DNA from: Dalbergia cochinchinensis
Taxonomy: Eukaryota > Streptophyta > Magnoliopsida > Fabales > Fabaceae
Direction of reading: 5' to 3'
Assembly: GCA_031216125.1 (NCBI GenBank)
Contig: CM062375.1
Coordinates: 53,302,295-53,366,294, forward strand
Length of the DNA stretch: 64,000 nucleotides
The translations under genes and the position numbers were made by a program. The notes under the pieces are model-generated. The model searched no databases. It was not told the origin of the DNA and worked only from the letters and a program-made list of their open reading frames with translations. Positions 18,933-31,328 of this stretch are shown one piece after another; the first letter of the stretch is position 1; the number at the start of each line of letters is the position of its first letter.

Positions 18933-21186
18933 TGTGAACAACCGATTTTATTCAATCTTTTTAACAATAAAATCCAACAATTTGCACTTAATTTACCTTC
19001 TTTATTTATAGTTCCATTTCTTGTTTATTGAAAAATATAAAAATATAAAAATAAAAAAAATGAAAAAAAGCTGGAAGAAGAGTTCACGGACTCTTGTCTT
19101 CCCTTTTCCCCTACCCCGAGATATGCATGTGAGGCAATAGTAAAAGGGGAATGATGTTGTCCCTGGAAAATGTTGATTTCTCTTTCGGTGGGTTGGGGAA
19201 TAAAAAAAAAAACACGGAGACATCAAGGAGAGGAGGATATCAATTTGGAGAACCTGTAAAAAAAAAAAAAAAATCCAGCAACAATTCCACGAAGAGAACT
19301 CAAGAACAAGGTAATACCATCATCATCAGCAATATCACCATCATCAAATATAAACAAAAAAAAAGAATTAAAGAGAGAAAAAGGAAGGAGGAGGCCGCGG
19401 CAGCCTCCACCACCAGCCGCGGCCCCTGTGCCCATCACCATCATCTTCCCCCTCTCTCCAGCATCATCATCTTCAACAAACACCACCTTAAACCATCGGC
19501 CTTCCTCCCCTTTCAACCGCCAAACCCCCGTGATGAACCCCAGCTACTAGATCCGAGCACCACCGTCATCACCCTCTCCTTTCAACCCATCACCATCATT
19601 TCCAACACCACTCCCCTCTCCTTCAGTCCATGTCTCATCATCCCCCTTCAACCACCACCACTCCCCTTACTATGGCCGCCACCTAGTTCCTTCTTCCCTT
19701 CGCTGGCCAACTTCCCGATCTCACCCTTTCTTCCATTTCTGATCTCAACCTCGGCGAGCACCGTCGCTTCCCCCTCCGTGACCGGATCGGTCTCGCCTCC
19801 CCTCCGTGACCGGATCGGTCTTGCCTCCCCGTCGTGACCGCATCGAGCCAGCGCCTCCCTTCCTCCGCCTTGGCTCCGCCCGCGCCGCTCCTCCCTTCCC
19901 CTCTTCGGCCTTACGGCCTTGATCCCCCTCAGCGGCTCTCTCTGTCTTCGCGTTCTCTCACCTTCTCTCTTTGTCTCCATCTTGAGTGTGTGGGAGAAAA
20001 TGAAATTTGTGTATACGTGTGTATACGTGTCTCTCACCTTCTCTGTTTGTATGTTCACTTAAGTTAATTGTGCTTAATTTTATAGGTTCCCGTTAAAATT
20101 AGAATTTTGTCTAAAAAGAGAAGTTTTATCCTTTTTTGATTCAAAATAAGTACTTGAGTGTTTTATTGGAATTTATATACTTAATTAATTGATGAATTGT
20201 ATATATAAAAAAAAAAAAGAGGTTAATTGAGCCGAGACGGTTTGTTAATCTCATGTTTCAGAATATTTTAGTTGTGACGGCTTGATATTCAAAGTCTTTT
20301 TTAAAATAGAGTTAATTTGACTGCGACGGTTTGTTAACTTTATGTTTTAGAATATTTTAGCCGTGACAGCTTAATATTCTAAAATTCTTTTTCAAAATTA
20401 ACTTTTCACTACTTAATTTATTTGTAAATAATTTTCCTCATATTTTTCTATGCTATTTGTGCATTTTGTTTTCTTTATAAATTTCTTTTTCCTAAATTTT
20501 ATTTCAAAATATTTTATTTAACTTTTGTTATTGAAGATAAAGAATTAATTTAGCCGTGACGGCTTGTTAACTCGATATTTCGAACATTTGAGTTGTGACA
20601 GCTTAATGATTCGAAAATTTCCTTAAAAATGTTTGTTCTCTTTTATATTTGCTTCTATTGATTTATAAAAATACATAAAAAATAATTTTCTTCTTTTTTT
20701 TCTCTTATTTGTAAATATTTATAATTTATATATTTATTTTCAATTTAAATTTGCTCATTTATTTAGTAAATTTCTTATTCAAATAAAAATGTTAATTTAG
20801 CCATGACGGCTTGTTGACTTAATATTTTAGATACCTGAATTGTGACAGTTTGGTATTCCTGAAGTTTCTTTTAAAGAATTTCTTTTATTTATAGTTTCAT
20901 TATAAGTAGAATAAAATAAATGTTTAAAAGAGGTTATTTATTTAATTTGCACAGTTAATTAAAGGTACCGTCCAAGGACGGGTGTACTAGGGTGCGTGGG
21001 ATTAAATTCCTGCCCTTCCCTATACATAACCGACTCCCGAACTCAAACTGGTTTCAAAGACTATTTTCTAAAAATGGGTTTTTCCAATGTTTTCCCAATT
21101 TTAAATAAACTTGGTGGCGACTCCAATATTTTCAAACAAAAAAATTCTCTTTTTTCGCCGTCCCCGTCGCGATCCCGGTTGCGACA
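18933..21186 (+). repeat. Ogre 3' LTR (2,254 bp, internally deleted)
   Basis: It is collinear with the 5' LTR except for loss of the segment matching about 4431-5611. At the break (20021-20042) GTATACGTGT is repeated, followed by CTCTCACCTTCTCT, which also occurs about 75 bp upstream at 19955-19968. It ends GGTTGCGACA, followed by the target duplication GTCTC. Confidence 0.95.
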
Positions 21187-21191
21187 GTCTC

Positions 21192-21887
21192 AACCATCAA
21201 ATACTAGAATTATGGGTTTGGAACCCTTAATGGTGAATGTAGGGAGGGTGGTTGAAACCCTAAGATTTAGAAATTAAGTGTTTTGAAATATAGAGCTAAT
21301 TTATGTGAGTTGGTTATAACATTGTTAGCTCGCGTATGTTATTTTGTCTTGCTCCTAGAATTATTAGGCAAACAGATGTCATCGGAGATTTGGGGAGCTT
21401 GATGAATAGTCTTCGATTCCTTGGGAATAACTATTGTGTGTAGATTTAATATCAATAGTTGTTTTCCTATATTATAAAATATGTATGTATATTATTGAAT
21501 CCCTGTTGTATCCTGTAAACATATTTGTATGTTCTAGGAATATAACAAATTTAATTGTTTCGAATGTTCAAAAAATAATTATGTTCTAATGACTTCATCA
21601 AGCAAATAAATGATTTCATTATAATGTTTTCAAAAGAAAATATATGAGAAAGCTTCTTCTTTTTGTCAATTAATAATTTTAGGGAGATTTTGAATGGAAT
21701 GTCTCCTGATTTGACAAGAGATATCCCATATTTTCTTATTTGCAACGAAAATGTTTCGCTAAAGCTATTGAATGTTGGACATATGGTTGATTCTTTTATG
21801 AAATTATTTTGGAAATGATTGAGATATGAGTTATAGCTAACGTCAGAAGGTATTAGCCAAGTGCATTTTATTAGACAAGACCCAGCA
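21192..21887. other. Intergenic spacer between Ogre and copia elements
   Basis: About 700 bp without a recognisable gene. It is the right flank of the Ogre insertion and the left flank of the copia element. Confidence 0.5.
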
Positions 21888-22188
21888 TGCTGAAATCAGA
21901 TGAAGATACACTTTCCTTTATCTCCCAAGATACTACAAACATAACATTTTATTTTTAGAAACTTTGTATATGTTGACCCATACCTTTTGCTGTCATTCCT
22001 GTAGAATTAGGCAGATTTTGCATTTTTTGTGATGACAGATTTCATTTGGTTTTGTTCTCATCTTGATAAGCTATAAATTGATTCTACTCTAGCCTAGCTG
22101 CTGTATATGTTGTATTAGTTTCCAATGACCAAAAAGAATCATTCCACATTCTTCACATAAATAAGCTTTAATTTTGTCAATGTTTTGA
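21888..22188 (+). repeat. Copia 5' LTR
   Basis: It shares ordered blocks with 31329-31625, for example AACATTTTATTTTTAGAAAC, TACTCTAGCCTAG and AATCATTCCACATTCTTCAC. Its 3' end directly abuts the primer-binding site. Confidence 0.85.
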
Positions 22189-22200
22189 TGGTATCAAAGC
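22189..22200 (+). other. Copia primer-binding site (initiator tRNA-Met)
   Basis: TGGTATCAAAGC differs at one base from TGGTATCAGAGC, the usual copia site matching the 3' end of initiator tRNA-Met. Confidence 0.8.
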
Positions 22201-22580
22201 TCCACTTGGAGCTCTGCTGTTACCTACTCAATGCCTAAAAATATTACTTAATCATCCACAAACACAGCTAGTAACACCTCAAGTCCTGAAAACACAAATG
22301 GCTTAAATTCTGCAGCCCTTGTTAACTCTTCAAACGTGTCTAGTTAAGACTCATGCTAGAACCCTTCTAGCACATATTATATATACCTTAATGAAAGTCC
22401 AAGCACCGTCATTATCAGTCCTATCTTGGTTAGGAACAACTATCATTCATGGTCTAGATCTTTCAAAATAGCTTTTATTTCCAAAAACAAAATGGGATTC
22501 CTTAGTGGTTCCATCCTTATCCCTTATTCCATAGATCCTCTATATCTTGTTTGGGAGAGATGCAACACCCAAATCATGTC

Positions 22581-24575
22581 TGTAGGTGTAAATGTGCATG
22601 AGAAAGGGGGGGTTAAATCGTGCATTCATTCTTTTTACATTTTTTAAACACTAGAAAACAAGTACTATCAAGTGCAAGACTTCTAGTGTAGCGGAAACAT
22701 AATTAGTGATTTCAGAAAATAGATTTCTGAAGCTGGTTAATAAATGTTCATCACAAAAATAAATAACAAAACGACAAGAACAAAATACCAGTGTATGACT
22801 GAAACACAATAGATAAATATAAGGAAATTAAGGAAAGAAAGATGAGACATAAATATTTTTATACTAGTTCGGTCAAACTACCTACATTTAGTATTTAACA
22901 ACTGTTGAGGTTCCATTAATTACATCTTTCTCAACCTGAAAAAGAGCAAATAGATAGTCTTTACATTAGCCTTCATAGGCTCTCATCTGTGACCTTTAGA
23001 AATCACCTGTTGTCATAAATTGAGTAGTTCTGCACCAGCCTCTCCAAGCTGAAAATCGTGACTAGTAGCAACCTCTACTGTCATATTGAAGGCAATCTTG
23101 CCCCAGCCTCTCCAAGCTACAAATAGTCTTATTCCAGCCTCTCCAAGCTACAAGTAGTCTTTAACTAGCCTCTCCAAGCTACAATGAGTAGTCTTGCACC
23201 AGCCTCTTCAAGCTGAAACCCGTGACCAGTAGCAACCTCTATTGTCACGTTGAAAGTAGTCTTGCCCCAGTCTCTCCAAGCTGCAAATAATCTTGTCCCA
23301 GCCTCTCCAAGCTATAACTAGTCTTTGACTAACCTCTCCAAACTAAACCGTGATCAATATGAACACCTTATTATCGCATTGCAAGTAGTTTTATTGTAGC
23401 GTCTCCAAGCTATCTCATGGTGATCACTACTAGATCGAGGATACAAAGGTTAAGAGTTCATATTGCCACTCAAACTAACCTACACTCAAGTTTCCTTAAC
23501 ATATACATGAAAAGTTCCTAGGAAAACTTGAATAACTTCTTTCTATCACTTTTTCCTTAGGAAGAGTATAAATCTAATTAAAAATGCAGAAGGAAGATTT
23601 TCTTACACTTCAAGAATAAAAACTGATTACATGGTATATTGAATCTACCAAAAAGTGGGAAAAGATTTTTACAAAGTTTCCTCCCTTGAAAAATCAAATC
23701 ACTCATCTGCTTTTAAGCACAACATCTCCATTTATAGTGGTCTTCCTTTATGACCGTTGCCCTTGATCAGTTCTCCAAGTGACACATATAGATCATCCAT
23801 TTGTGTCTTGGAAAGTCAATCTAGAAGAAAAGGTTGACGGTTTATCACATCAGTTGCAGAAACTGTTGTATAGACAAGGTTTCTGATGCTCTTTAGAAAT
23901 CACTTTTTCACTTTTTGATCATGGTTTCTGAACTCTTCTTTCTAAAAGCTTGGGTGGTTGATCAATTAGGCAGAAGAGATAACGTACCAATTTGAAACTA
24001 GGTTTGACTTGAAAATTTGAAATTCAAAATTCAAATTTCCTTCCTTTTCCTGTAACATTCTGTGCTCCACAGTGAAGTGAGCTTTTTGATGTGCGCAATC
24101 AGTTTCTTGATGAAATCATCACTTTCTGTTCTTCAATCTAAGCATCTTGATGATGACTAATTTGCGATTGTGCTAATTAAAGATAGTGTAACATCTGGTC
24201 TTCAGAGAATACTTGATATCTTCATGTAAGCTTACTTTCTGATGTCCAGTGCTACTTTCTGAAGTCTCAGGACTTGATTTCTTATAGCGTTGAAAACTCT
24301 TTCTGATCATTAGCTACCAAATGCTTGGATAAAGATATAAATTCACTTTTATTTCAATACAAATCTTATAACATGAGATAAACATGTTTACATATGTATA
24401 GTAAATTATATTCTCATTTGAGTAAGCCTTACTCTTGCTAAATGATAGAAACATGTTATAATCTTACAAGAACTCAAGAGAAACACCAGTCGTTCTTCAA
24501 CGCATTTTCTTTAAATTGCTTTTGTTTTCATTCAAAACCAATAAGCACTTGTTGATAGGGTTTTGGAGCTAACAA
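22581..24575 (-). mobile_element. Solo LTR, reverse orientation, inside copia gag
   Basis: It is flanked by the exact 5-bp duplication ATGTC (22576-22580 and 24576-24580). Removing the insert and one copy restores the copia gag frame (QIM-SWLL). Read on the minus strand it starts (T)TGTTAGCTCCAAAACC and ends ACACCTACA, typical LTR termini. It has no internal coding and no second LTR, so it is a solo LTR of about 2 kb. It contains a minisatellite. Confidence 0.8.
23022..23415. repeat. Minisatellite with CCAGCCTCTCCAAGCT core
   Basis: Ten or more units of about 28-35 bp carry (C/T)CAGCCTCTCCAAGCTA separated by variable linkers such as AGTAGTCTTGCC. A longer block with GTGAC(C/T)AGTAGCAACCTCT is itself duplicated, giving a two-level repeat. 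Confidence 0.8.
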
Positions 24576-24647
24576 ATGTCATGGCTCCTAAATTCCTTAT
24601 CCCAGTCCATTGCACAAAGTGTCATCTACCTTGAGCTTGCTTTTGAT

Positions 24648-26573
24648 TGTTGTGATTTTTGCATTGATAGAACGCTAATTCAATTATCTACAAGTGTTAT
24701 TTCTAGCCTCGAGCTCAAATTCCAATCTTACTAAGAGTTATAGATAGATTAAAAATGCAACACACGTGTTGTCATGCACACAATCGTTGTAGCAAGCCGA
24801 TCTAAGCATAGTGACCCATTTTTGGGTGAACACTCGCCATAGCAAGCTCAAGGGTTGTTGTAGTGAGTCCCCAACGTCGTAAAGTCATAGAAATGGGGTT
24901 TTACACGTTTTAACCCTCCCCCTATGAATAGATATGTTATAATACCCCAAATACTTTTGGATGAACCTTAGCCACCCCCAAGAGTTCTCCTAGTTCTATA
25001 CATGAATTTCCATCATTCCCAAGCAGTTTCAGGCAATTCCAATCAATTTCCACATATTAAATCCTTTTGATAAGTGTGTTTGTCACATTCCTAACCCTGA
25101 TCTAAAATTTAGTTGTTATTTGGACACTCATGATTTAGTTTTCTCTTCCTTAATACTTTCAAATCAGTTCTAATAGCATTCCGATGATTCTTTAGTAGTT
25201 GGAAATGCCTTTTCAAGTAGACACTCCTAGTAATGAATGATGAATGAGTTTAAGCTCATAACCATATTTTTTATTATTATAAATATTTTCCTCTTATACT
25301 GTACACACTTTTATGAAATTTTAGAATGATTTATGCCATGTAAATGTTTTTACGAATCATGCCAATTCCAAAAGTTTTATTTTTACAGTTAACAAGAAAA
25401 TCGTATTTTAGAAAGCTCATGAGACCATATTTGATATCTTGTATGTTATGAATCCTTTCTTTTCATGTTTATAAAATTATGAGATCTCAGTTTAATTTTT
25501 ACAATAGAATTTTTTATTATCATTTTTTCATATTATGGAATTTCTGATCATAATTTTTGAATCCTAGTTATGTTTTATTAAAAATGTTGAACTAAGTATG
25601 ATTCATTATAAGGATCAAATACATACTTTATGAGTTTCTAAACTCACTCTGTCTACAAGTTGGTGATTTCCTTGGGCATAATTTAGAACCCCAGTTATGC
25701 TTGAAATCAAATTGCTAGAATTATATGAATTCAGAACTTTCAGATTTATTTAGTTTAACTACAAATTAGTTTGATAGTAATTAGTGAGAAACAGAACAAT
25801 GAGTTAATGGTTGTCAGGATCGTTAACCTTGGTACTAAGTGGTTTGCTAGAGGACTAGCTCAACCCCTTGTTATAGTTATGAAATCTAGTAAAGTGTCTA
25901 CCTTATAGGACCTAGTTAGGTGCCATTTTTAGTACAATTCAGCTGTTTCAATTCACATTACTACTTCTTTATCAATTGCTGATTATGAAATTGCAAATGA
26001 TTTTCCCAGTATAGCTATGTATATAAATATTTAAAATATTTTATGTCAATTGCATGTATTTCATATGTATTCCATTGTTGTTCCATGTTTGTTGTGAGTA
26101 GAGACCAGTTAACTGAGTTTTGATAAACCCATCCCTCATTTTTCCTCCCCTACAAATACAACTACAGGTTCAGTTGCACCTCATGATCCACTCGAAATAA
26201 TGTTACAACTTCTTATTAGTGAGCTTCGCTTTGGAGTAAAGTTTGGTTTAGGTTTGTGATAGTTATAATAGTGCTTCAGTAGTTATGCAGGCAAGATTTT
26301 GGACCACACATTATTTTATTGTTTTTTCTATTTTAATTTTCAGTTATTTATTTATGAATGGCTATGGTCCACACTAGGATTACTCAATTTTAATATTCAT
26401 ATTTTGTTTTTGAAATATTTCCAATTTTATGAAATCATGTTTGAACTAATTTATTAGTATTGAGAGCTAATATTGAATCAAGTTTTTGGAATAAAATTAT
26501 ATTTTATTATGCATTTTAGGAAATCATGTTACTAGAGGCTTTTATGATCACATTCCTAAATCGGGTCGTGACA
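24648..26573 (+). mobile_element. Ty3-gypsy-type solo LTR or LTR fragment inside copia gag
   Basis: It separates two adjoining pieces of copia gag (..VIYLELAFD and ERFSQ..). The right end is TCGGGTCGTGACA, a common gypsy LTR terminus. The left end is less clear and no target duplication was found, so it may be truncated. Its interior resembles the LTR at 62512-64000 (a shared phrase before an intron-like GGTGAT(T/C)(T/C)CCTTGG and similar AT-rich blocks). Confidence 0.6.
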
Positions 26574-27302
26574 AGGAACGCTTTTCTCAAGATGACTCGT
26601 TATGCATAGCTGAACTTCAAGAAGAAATATATGCCTTCAAACAGGGCTCTCGAAGTGTTACTGACTATTTTACATGTTTGAAATTCCTATGGGAAGAGCT
26701 AGACAACTATCGTCCCCTCACCCCATGTGCCTGCTCAGCTATGAATCACTACTAATAGGACTTCATCATTCACTTCTTGAAGGGACTTGATGAACATTTT
26801 TCAGTCGTTTGCTCCAGGTTTTGCTCATGGACCCATTGCTTTCCATGAATAAAGTATTCTCCATGGTGATTCAAAACAAAAGACAACATCCCATCTTCGT
26901 TATTCTCTTTGAAGTGCTGGCCAATACCACCAACAGCCTTTCAACATTGTTTGGAAGAGGCCGTAGCATTGGTCAAGGAAACGGAGGTAGAAGGGGCTCC
27001 AACAAGTTGTGCAAATATTGTCATGGGTTAAATCTCACTCTAGCCCAACATCAGAACCTCTTAGCCTTACTCCAGCCAGTTACTCAGCCAAATTCAATGG
27101 ACTCTTTGAATCCTAGTCACATAAATGCAGCCAATGTCTAACACATTGGGACAAATGGTAATAGTGTCCGAAATCTTAACATACGCATCTTCTTTTGTCC
27201 AAAACGAAGAAACAATTTCATATGCAATAGCACACGTCCTTTTCATCACATGATGACTCTTAGATCATTGATTCTAGAGCCACCGATCACGTCTCCTCAT
27301 TA

Positions 27303-27465
27303 GAGTAATGCTATTTTGACACCCAAAAAATGGTCAGACACCCACTTTATAACCATTGGATGTGATGAATATTAAGGATAAGTGGGGGCCACCACCACAT
27401 CCAATAGTTATAAAATGAGTGTCTGAATAGACATCCACTTTTTGGGTGTCAAAATAGCATTACTC
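27303..27465. mobile_element. 163-bp MITE, copy 1
   Basis: The ends are near-perfect inverted repeats: GAGTAATGCTATTTTGACAC at the left and its complement at the right, about 30 bp. They are flanked by TA on both sides. The interior phrase AACCATTGGATGTGATG also occurs in the related MITE at 41882-42051. It is inserted in the copia protease relic. TA is a possible target duplication, but ATT cannot be ruled out. Confidence 0.85.
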
Positions 27466-27475
27466 TATTTTTAAA

Positions 27476-29461
27476 ATGGGTTGACAGATATTCTCAAATT
27501 TCTCTAGTTACTATTCATCTTCCAAATGATTCCACTATTATCGTACATTATTCTGGCATAATAAAATTTTTCGCAATATTAGTCATCGAAAATGTTCTTT
27601 TTGTGCCCCAATTCGGTTTCAATCTTATTTCCATTTCTAAATTAATTTCTTTTCTTCACTGTCGTCTCACCTTCTTTAATGACCTTTGTCTCATACAGGA
27701 TATGACCTTGAAGATGATTGGTTCGGTTGAATTAAAAGAGGGTCTCTATCATTTGACTATTGGCAAGGAAAAGTGATTACCAACTCATTCATGTGTCAAT
27801 TCCATCACACCTACACCTATTACCATCTCAAGCATTTGGCATTTTAGATTAGGACATTTATCTAGAAGACATTTAAATCTTTTAAGTTCGAAATTTCCCT
27901 TTATTATTTCAAATCATGTCAATGAGTTATGAGATGTTTGTCATTTTCCCAAACAATGAAAGTTATGTTACTCTTCAAGCATGAGCAGAGCTTCTAAAAT
28001 TTTTTATTTGCTTCACTTGGATATATGGGAACCTTTCTCCAAAATTTATGTCCATGGTCATAAATACTTTTTAACAATTGTTGATGATTTTAGTAGCTAT
28101 ACTTGGGTTATTTTATTAAAACCAAAGGGTAAAGTTTAGCTACACATTCAAAATTTTTGTCACTCTTGCTGAAAATCAATTTGATACTAAAATAAAGTGT
28201 ACTCAATCTGACAATGGCCTAGAATTTTTCTTAAACGATTTGCTCACATTGAAGGGAATTTTGCATCAATGAAGTTGTGTTGAGACACCCCAATAAAATG
28301 CCAGAGTTGAAAGAAAATACCAATACATTCTTAATGTGGCCAGAGCCTTGAAGTTTCAATCTCATCTGCCAAGCAATTTTTGGTCTAATTCTATTTACCA
28401 AGCAATTTATATCAAAAATAGGGTGCCAACCCCCATTAAAAATAATAAGAATCCTTTTGAGCTCTTATATCAACCACCACTGCTAGCTCCAAGGCAAGAG
28501 GGCTGAGATTAAGGCTCTAGAATTGAATAACACGTGGACCCATGTGGATCTCCCTTCGAATGTCACCCCCCATTGGTTGCAAATGGATATACAAAATCAA
28601 ACATCTCCCTAATGGTTCTATTGAGCGCTATAAGGCACAACTGGTTGCAAAAAGTGTCAACTACTTTGAAACTTTCTCCCCCGTTGTGAAGATGACAACT
28701 ATCAGGGTGGTTCTTGCATTAGCTTTGATCCATTGGTGGACCATCCAATAGCTTGATGTGAGAAATGCATTCTTGGGTGGAGACTTGGAAGAGGATGTGA
28801 ACATGGTGCTCCCCATCCCCTCGCGCGGCGGGCATCTCTGCATCCAAGCCCAATCAATATCACAAACTGACGAAGTTTCTGTATGGGCTCAAATAAGCCT
28901 CTCGCAAATGGTATGAACGATTGTCTATTCTACTCTTGTCTTGTGGGTATCAGTAGGCTTAATCTTATCAGTCTTTTTATCAAATCCACCGATGTTTCTT
29001 TCACTACCTTGATTGTTTATGTTCATGACATCATCCTTACTGGTAATGTAGTAGCTGAAATAACACACATCAAGCACATTCTTCACTCCAATTTTTGAAT
29101 TAAGGATCCTGGTATTCTGAAATATTTTTTGGGTTTAGAAGTGGCTCATTTTGGTCGTGGTATTTTTCTGTGTCAGTCAAAGTACGTATTGCTTGGATTT
29201 GTTACAAGATTTTGGCATGTCTTCTACTCCTATGAATAATGATTACACCAAGATTTTGGTTCAGGCTTCTGTGATGTCTTCTCATATCGACAATTAATCG
29301 GTCATTTACTTTATCTCACCACTACTCACCCCAACATAGCTTTTGCAACACAATAACTTAGTCAATTCATGGCTAATCCTACACAGGCACATTATTAGGT
29401 AGCAATGTGTGTTCTTAAATATCTCAAATGTTGTCTGAAGGGAGGTTACCGCCTAGCTTCT
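27476..29461 (+). pseudogene. Copia integrase and RT relic
   Basis: Decayed pol follows the MITE. The GAG-pre-integrase region is WHFRLGHLSRRHLN (near 27838). The integrase core has HLDIW near 28015, FLTIVDDFSSYTWV near 28068 and SDNGLEF near 28210. RT is GCKWIYKIKHLPNGSIERYK (near 28571), then YFETFSPVVKMTTIR, and LDVRNAFLGGDLEEDV near 28755. IVYVHDIILTGN at about 29005 is the YVDD region, with Asp replaced by His. The LKYLKCCLKGGYRLAS end precedes the next insertion. Many stops and frameshifts are present. Confidence 0.85.
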
Positions 29462-29467
29462 CAAATT

Positions 29468-30836
29468 AGAAAATAAATTTAATGATAAGTTGCACCAAAA
29501 ATGTAATAAAGGGCACAATCTAAGTCGTCTCTCAAGGAGACTTTAACACTTAATTGTGAAAATGGGAGGTTTGGAAGAATGAGAATTAAAACAATTAAAA
29601 TTAAAAGTTAATAGTAATAAGACAATAGCAACAATGAAGGAGGCATTAGTGCAAAATATTTCTAGGATTGGAAATCAATTATAATTGATTAAATATTAAA
29701 TCCATTGGTAGCTATTGGTAATAAATTACTGGCAATTCTACTAGTGATCGATCAACTTCTAAAATTTGACTAATGCAAATAACTAATAAACGAGATCTTA
29801 ATTTATTTAGACATCATATTGATTTAATGAATCAATTGCTATAGCCTAATAGCCAATCGGAAAGTTAATTATAATATTTTCCCTCAAATATAAACCAATA
29901 GATCTATCAATTTAGGTCAAAAGAGTTTTCCTAAAGGATGATTGCCAATTTAGTCATTCCAATAAAGATTATAGCAATTATCACAATAATTAAAGGAATA
30001 GAAACTGCAGAGCATTAAGAAAATCAATGCATTCAATATAAACAAGGGTCTCAAATGTCATCCTAATCCATCTGCAAATCCGTACACTAGTAAAGAAATC
30101 TACTCCTCCATCTTTGGAGGATCACAACAAGGAAGATAGAAGAACTTGAAAATAATAGCAATAATCCTTGCCATAATCTCCAAGACAAAGCACCTTCACC
30201 AATGGAATCCCTAAGAGAGAGAAGAATAGAGAAGGAGAAGAGAGAGATTAGAGAGAGAATAATAGCAACTAAAGTGACAACCTAAAAGTGAATCAAAAGC
30301 TAAGGTAAAAGTCTATAACAATCCTTTAAATACTGCTATCTAAAAATAGGCCAAAGTGGCCCAAAAATAAATTAATGATCTATTCTGCTGTCATCGCACG
30401 AGCGCTGCAGTTAGCGCTCAATGACCACTACAGCACTCACCAGAATGGTGAGGTCAAGATATTAATGGCTATCTCTCTGCCGAGCGCTATAGCACTCACC
30501 CGAATGTGAGCCTCCACGCTTTTTCTTCATTTTCAACTCCAAGCTACTATCCAAGAGTTCCCCAGCCTTGTTTTTGACATTTCGCACTTAATCCAAAACT
30601 CCTATGTACAAAATCATACTAAAAGATACAAGTTAAACTCAACAGAATGTAACTACAATTTATCTCAAAATCAGTGCAAAAGCCATAAATTCTATTAAAA
30701 TCACACAATGAAGAATAAATCAAAATCCTAATTAATTGTTCCAATAACTCAATAAAACTCTGCAAAAAGCTAAAGTTTAGTAGCAAGATAAGTAGCATAA
30801 ATGCCCCTAATTATTGAAAAGGCCTTATGTTTCACA
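29468..30836. mobile_element. Unclassified 1.4 kb noncoding repeat, copy 1
   Basis: It is inserted in copia pol between 6-bp direct repeats CAAATT (29462-29467 and 30837-30842). It is collinear with 60926-62477: both begin with AAGTTGCAC, then GTCGTCTCTCAAGGAG, share a purine-rich AGAGAAGGAGAAGAGAGAGA tract and end AAATGCCCCT. It has no coding frames, no LTR pair and no clear TIRs. It carries palindrome-like boxes (GAGCGCTATAGCACTC). The class is not recognised. Confidence 0.7.
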
Positions 30837-30842
30837 CAAATT

Positions 30843-31328
30843 CTCCTGTTCAGATTCTCGATTTTAGTGATACGGATTAGGGTGGTTGCATTGACTCCTG
30901 CAAGTCTATCTGTAATCGAGTATTGCTTCTTTCTAGGATGATTCCTTATCTCTTGGAAAACTAAAATAGACTATGATCTCTTGCTCTTCCTTTGAGGCTG
31001 AATACAAGGCTCTTGCTTCCACAACTTGTGAATTACAGTGGCTACAATATTTGCTAAATGACTTGAAGATTTCTTGTTCTTGTCCTCCTATTCTCTACTG
31101 CGATAATCAAAGTGCTTTACATATTATAGCAAATGATGTTTTTCATGAGCGTACAAAGCACCTTGACATCGACTGTCACCTTGTGTGTGAGAAGACGCAA
31201 GCTAGTTTGATGAAATTACTATCCGTTTCTTTAAATAACCAACTTGCTGATATATTCACAAAGGCACTGTCACCTAAGCCTTTTGAAACTCTTCTCTCCA
31301 AGCTGAGATTAATCAACATCTCTCAACC
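30843..31328 (+). pseudogene. Copia RNase H relic
   Basis: The C-terminal end of copia pol. FSDTD.GGC lies near 30866. Then FEAEYKALASTTCELQWLQY, YCDNQSALHIIAN, HERTKHLDIDCH and QLADIFTKAL give the usual RNase H end. One long frame (30973-31386) is open and runs into the 3' LTR. Confidence 0.9.

Larger units (their letters stand above)
3341..21186 (+). mobile_element. Ogre/Tat-clade Ty3-gypsy LTR retrotransposon, 17.8 kb
   Basis: The element is bounded by TG...CA LTRs and the 5-bp target duplication GTCTC (3336-3340 and 21187-21191). The order is 5' LTR, primer-binding site, extra ORF1, gag, protease, intron-like gap, RT, RNase H, second RNase H, integrase, long 3' region with tandem repeats, 3' LTR. 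Great size, an ORF before gag, a second archaeal-type RNase H before integrase, ACTGGGGCA motifs and a repeat-rich 3' region are known hallmarks of Tat/Ogre elements. By eye the last 1.14 kb of the two LTRs differs at about 12 positions, roughly 1%, so insertion is recent. ORF1, protease and pol carry frameshifts or stops, so this copy is not autonomous. Confidence 0.95.
22380..27300 (+). pseudogene. Copia gag and start of protease, in three pieces
   Basis: The gag N-terminus (NYHSWSRSFKIAFISKNKMG, then VWERCNTQIMS) runs to 22580. It resumes at 24576 (MSWLLNSLSQSIAQSVIYLE) after one inserted LTR. It resumes again at about 26574 (ERFSQDDSLCIAELQEEIYA, then FKQGSRSVTDYF) after a second. A nucleocapsid-like Gly/Arg-rich stretch (GRGRSIGQGNGGRRGSNK) with a partial zinc knuckle (CKYCH) is near 26960-27030. 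A protease active-site relic DSRATDH, where DSGATDH is usual, lies near 27268-27295, just before the MITE. Several stops and frameshifts are present. Confidence 0.8.

Noticed and set aside
3341..21186. Autonomous, currently active Ogre element
   Set aside because: It has frameshifts in ORF1 and pol and stops at 12290, 13804, 13912 and 14597. It may only move with help from intact copies.
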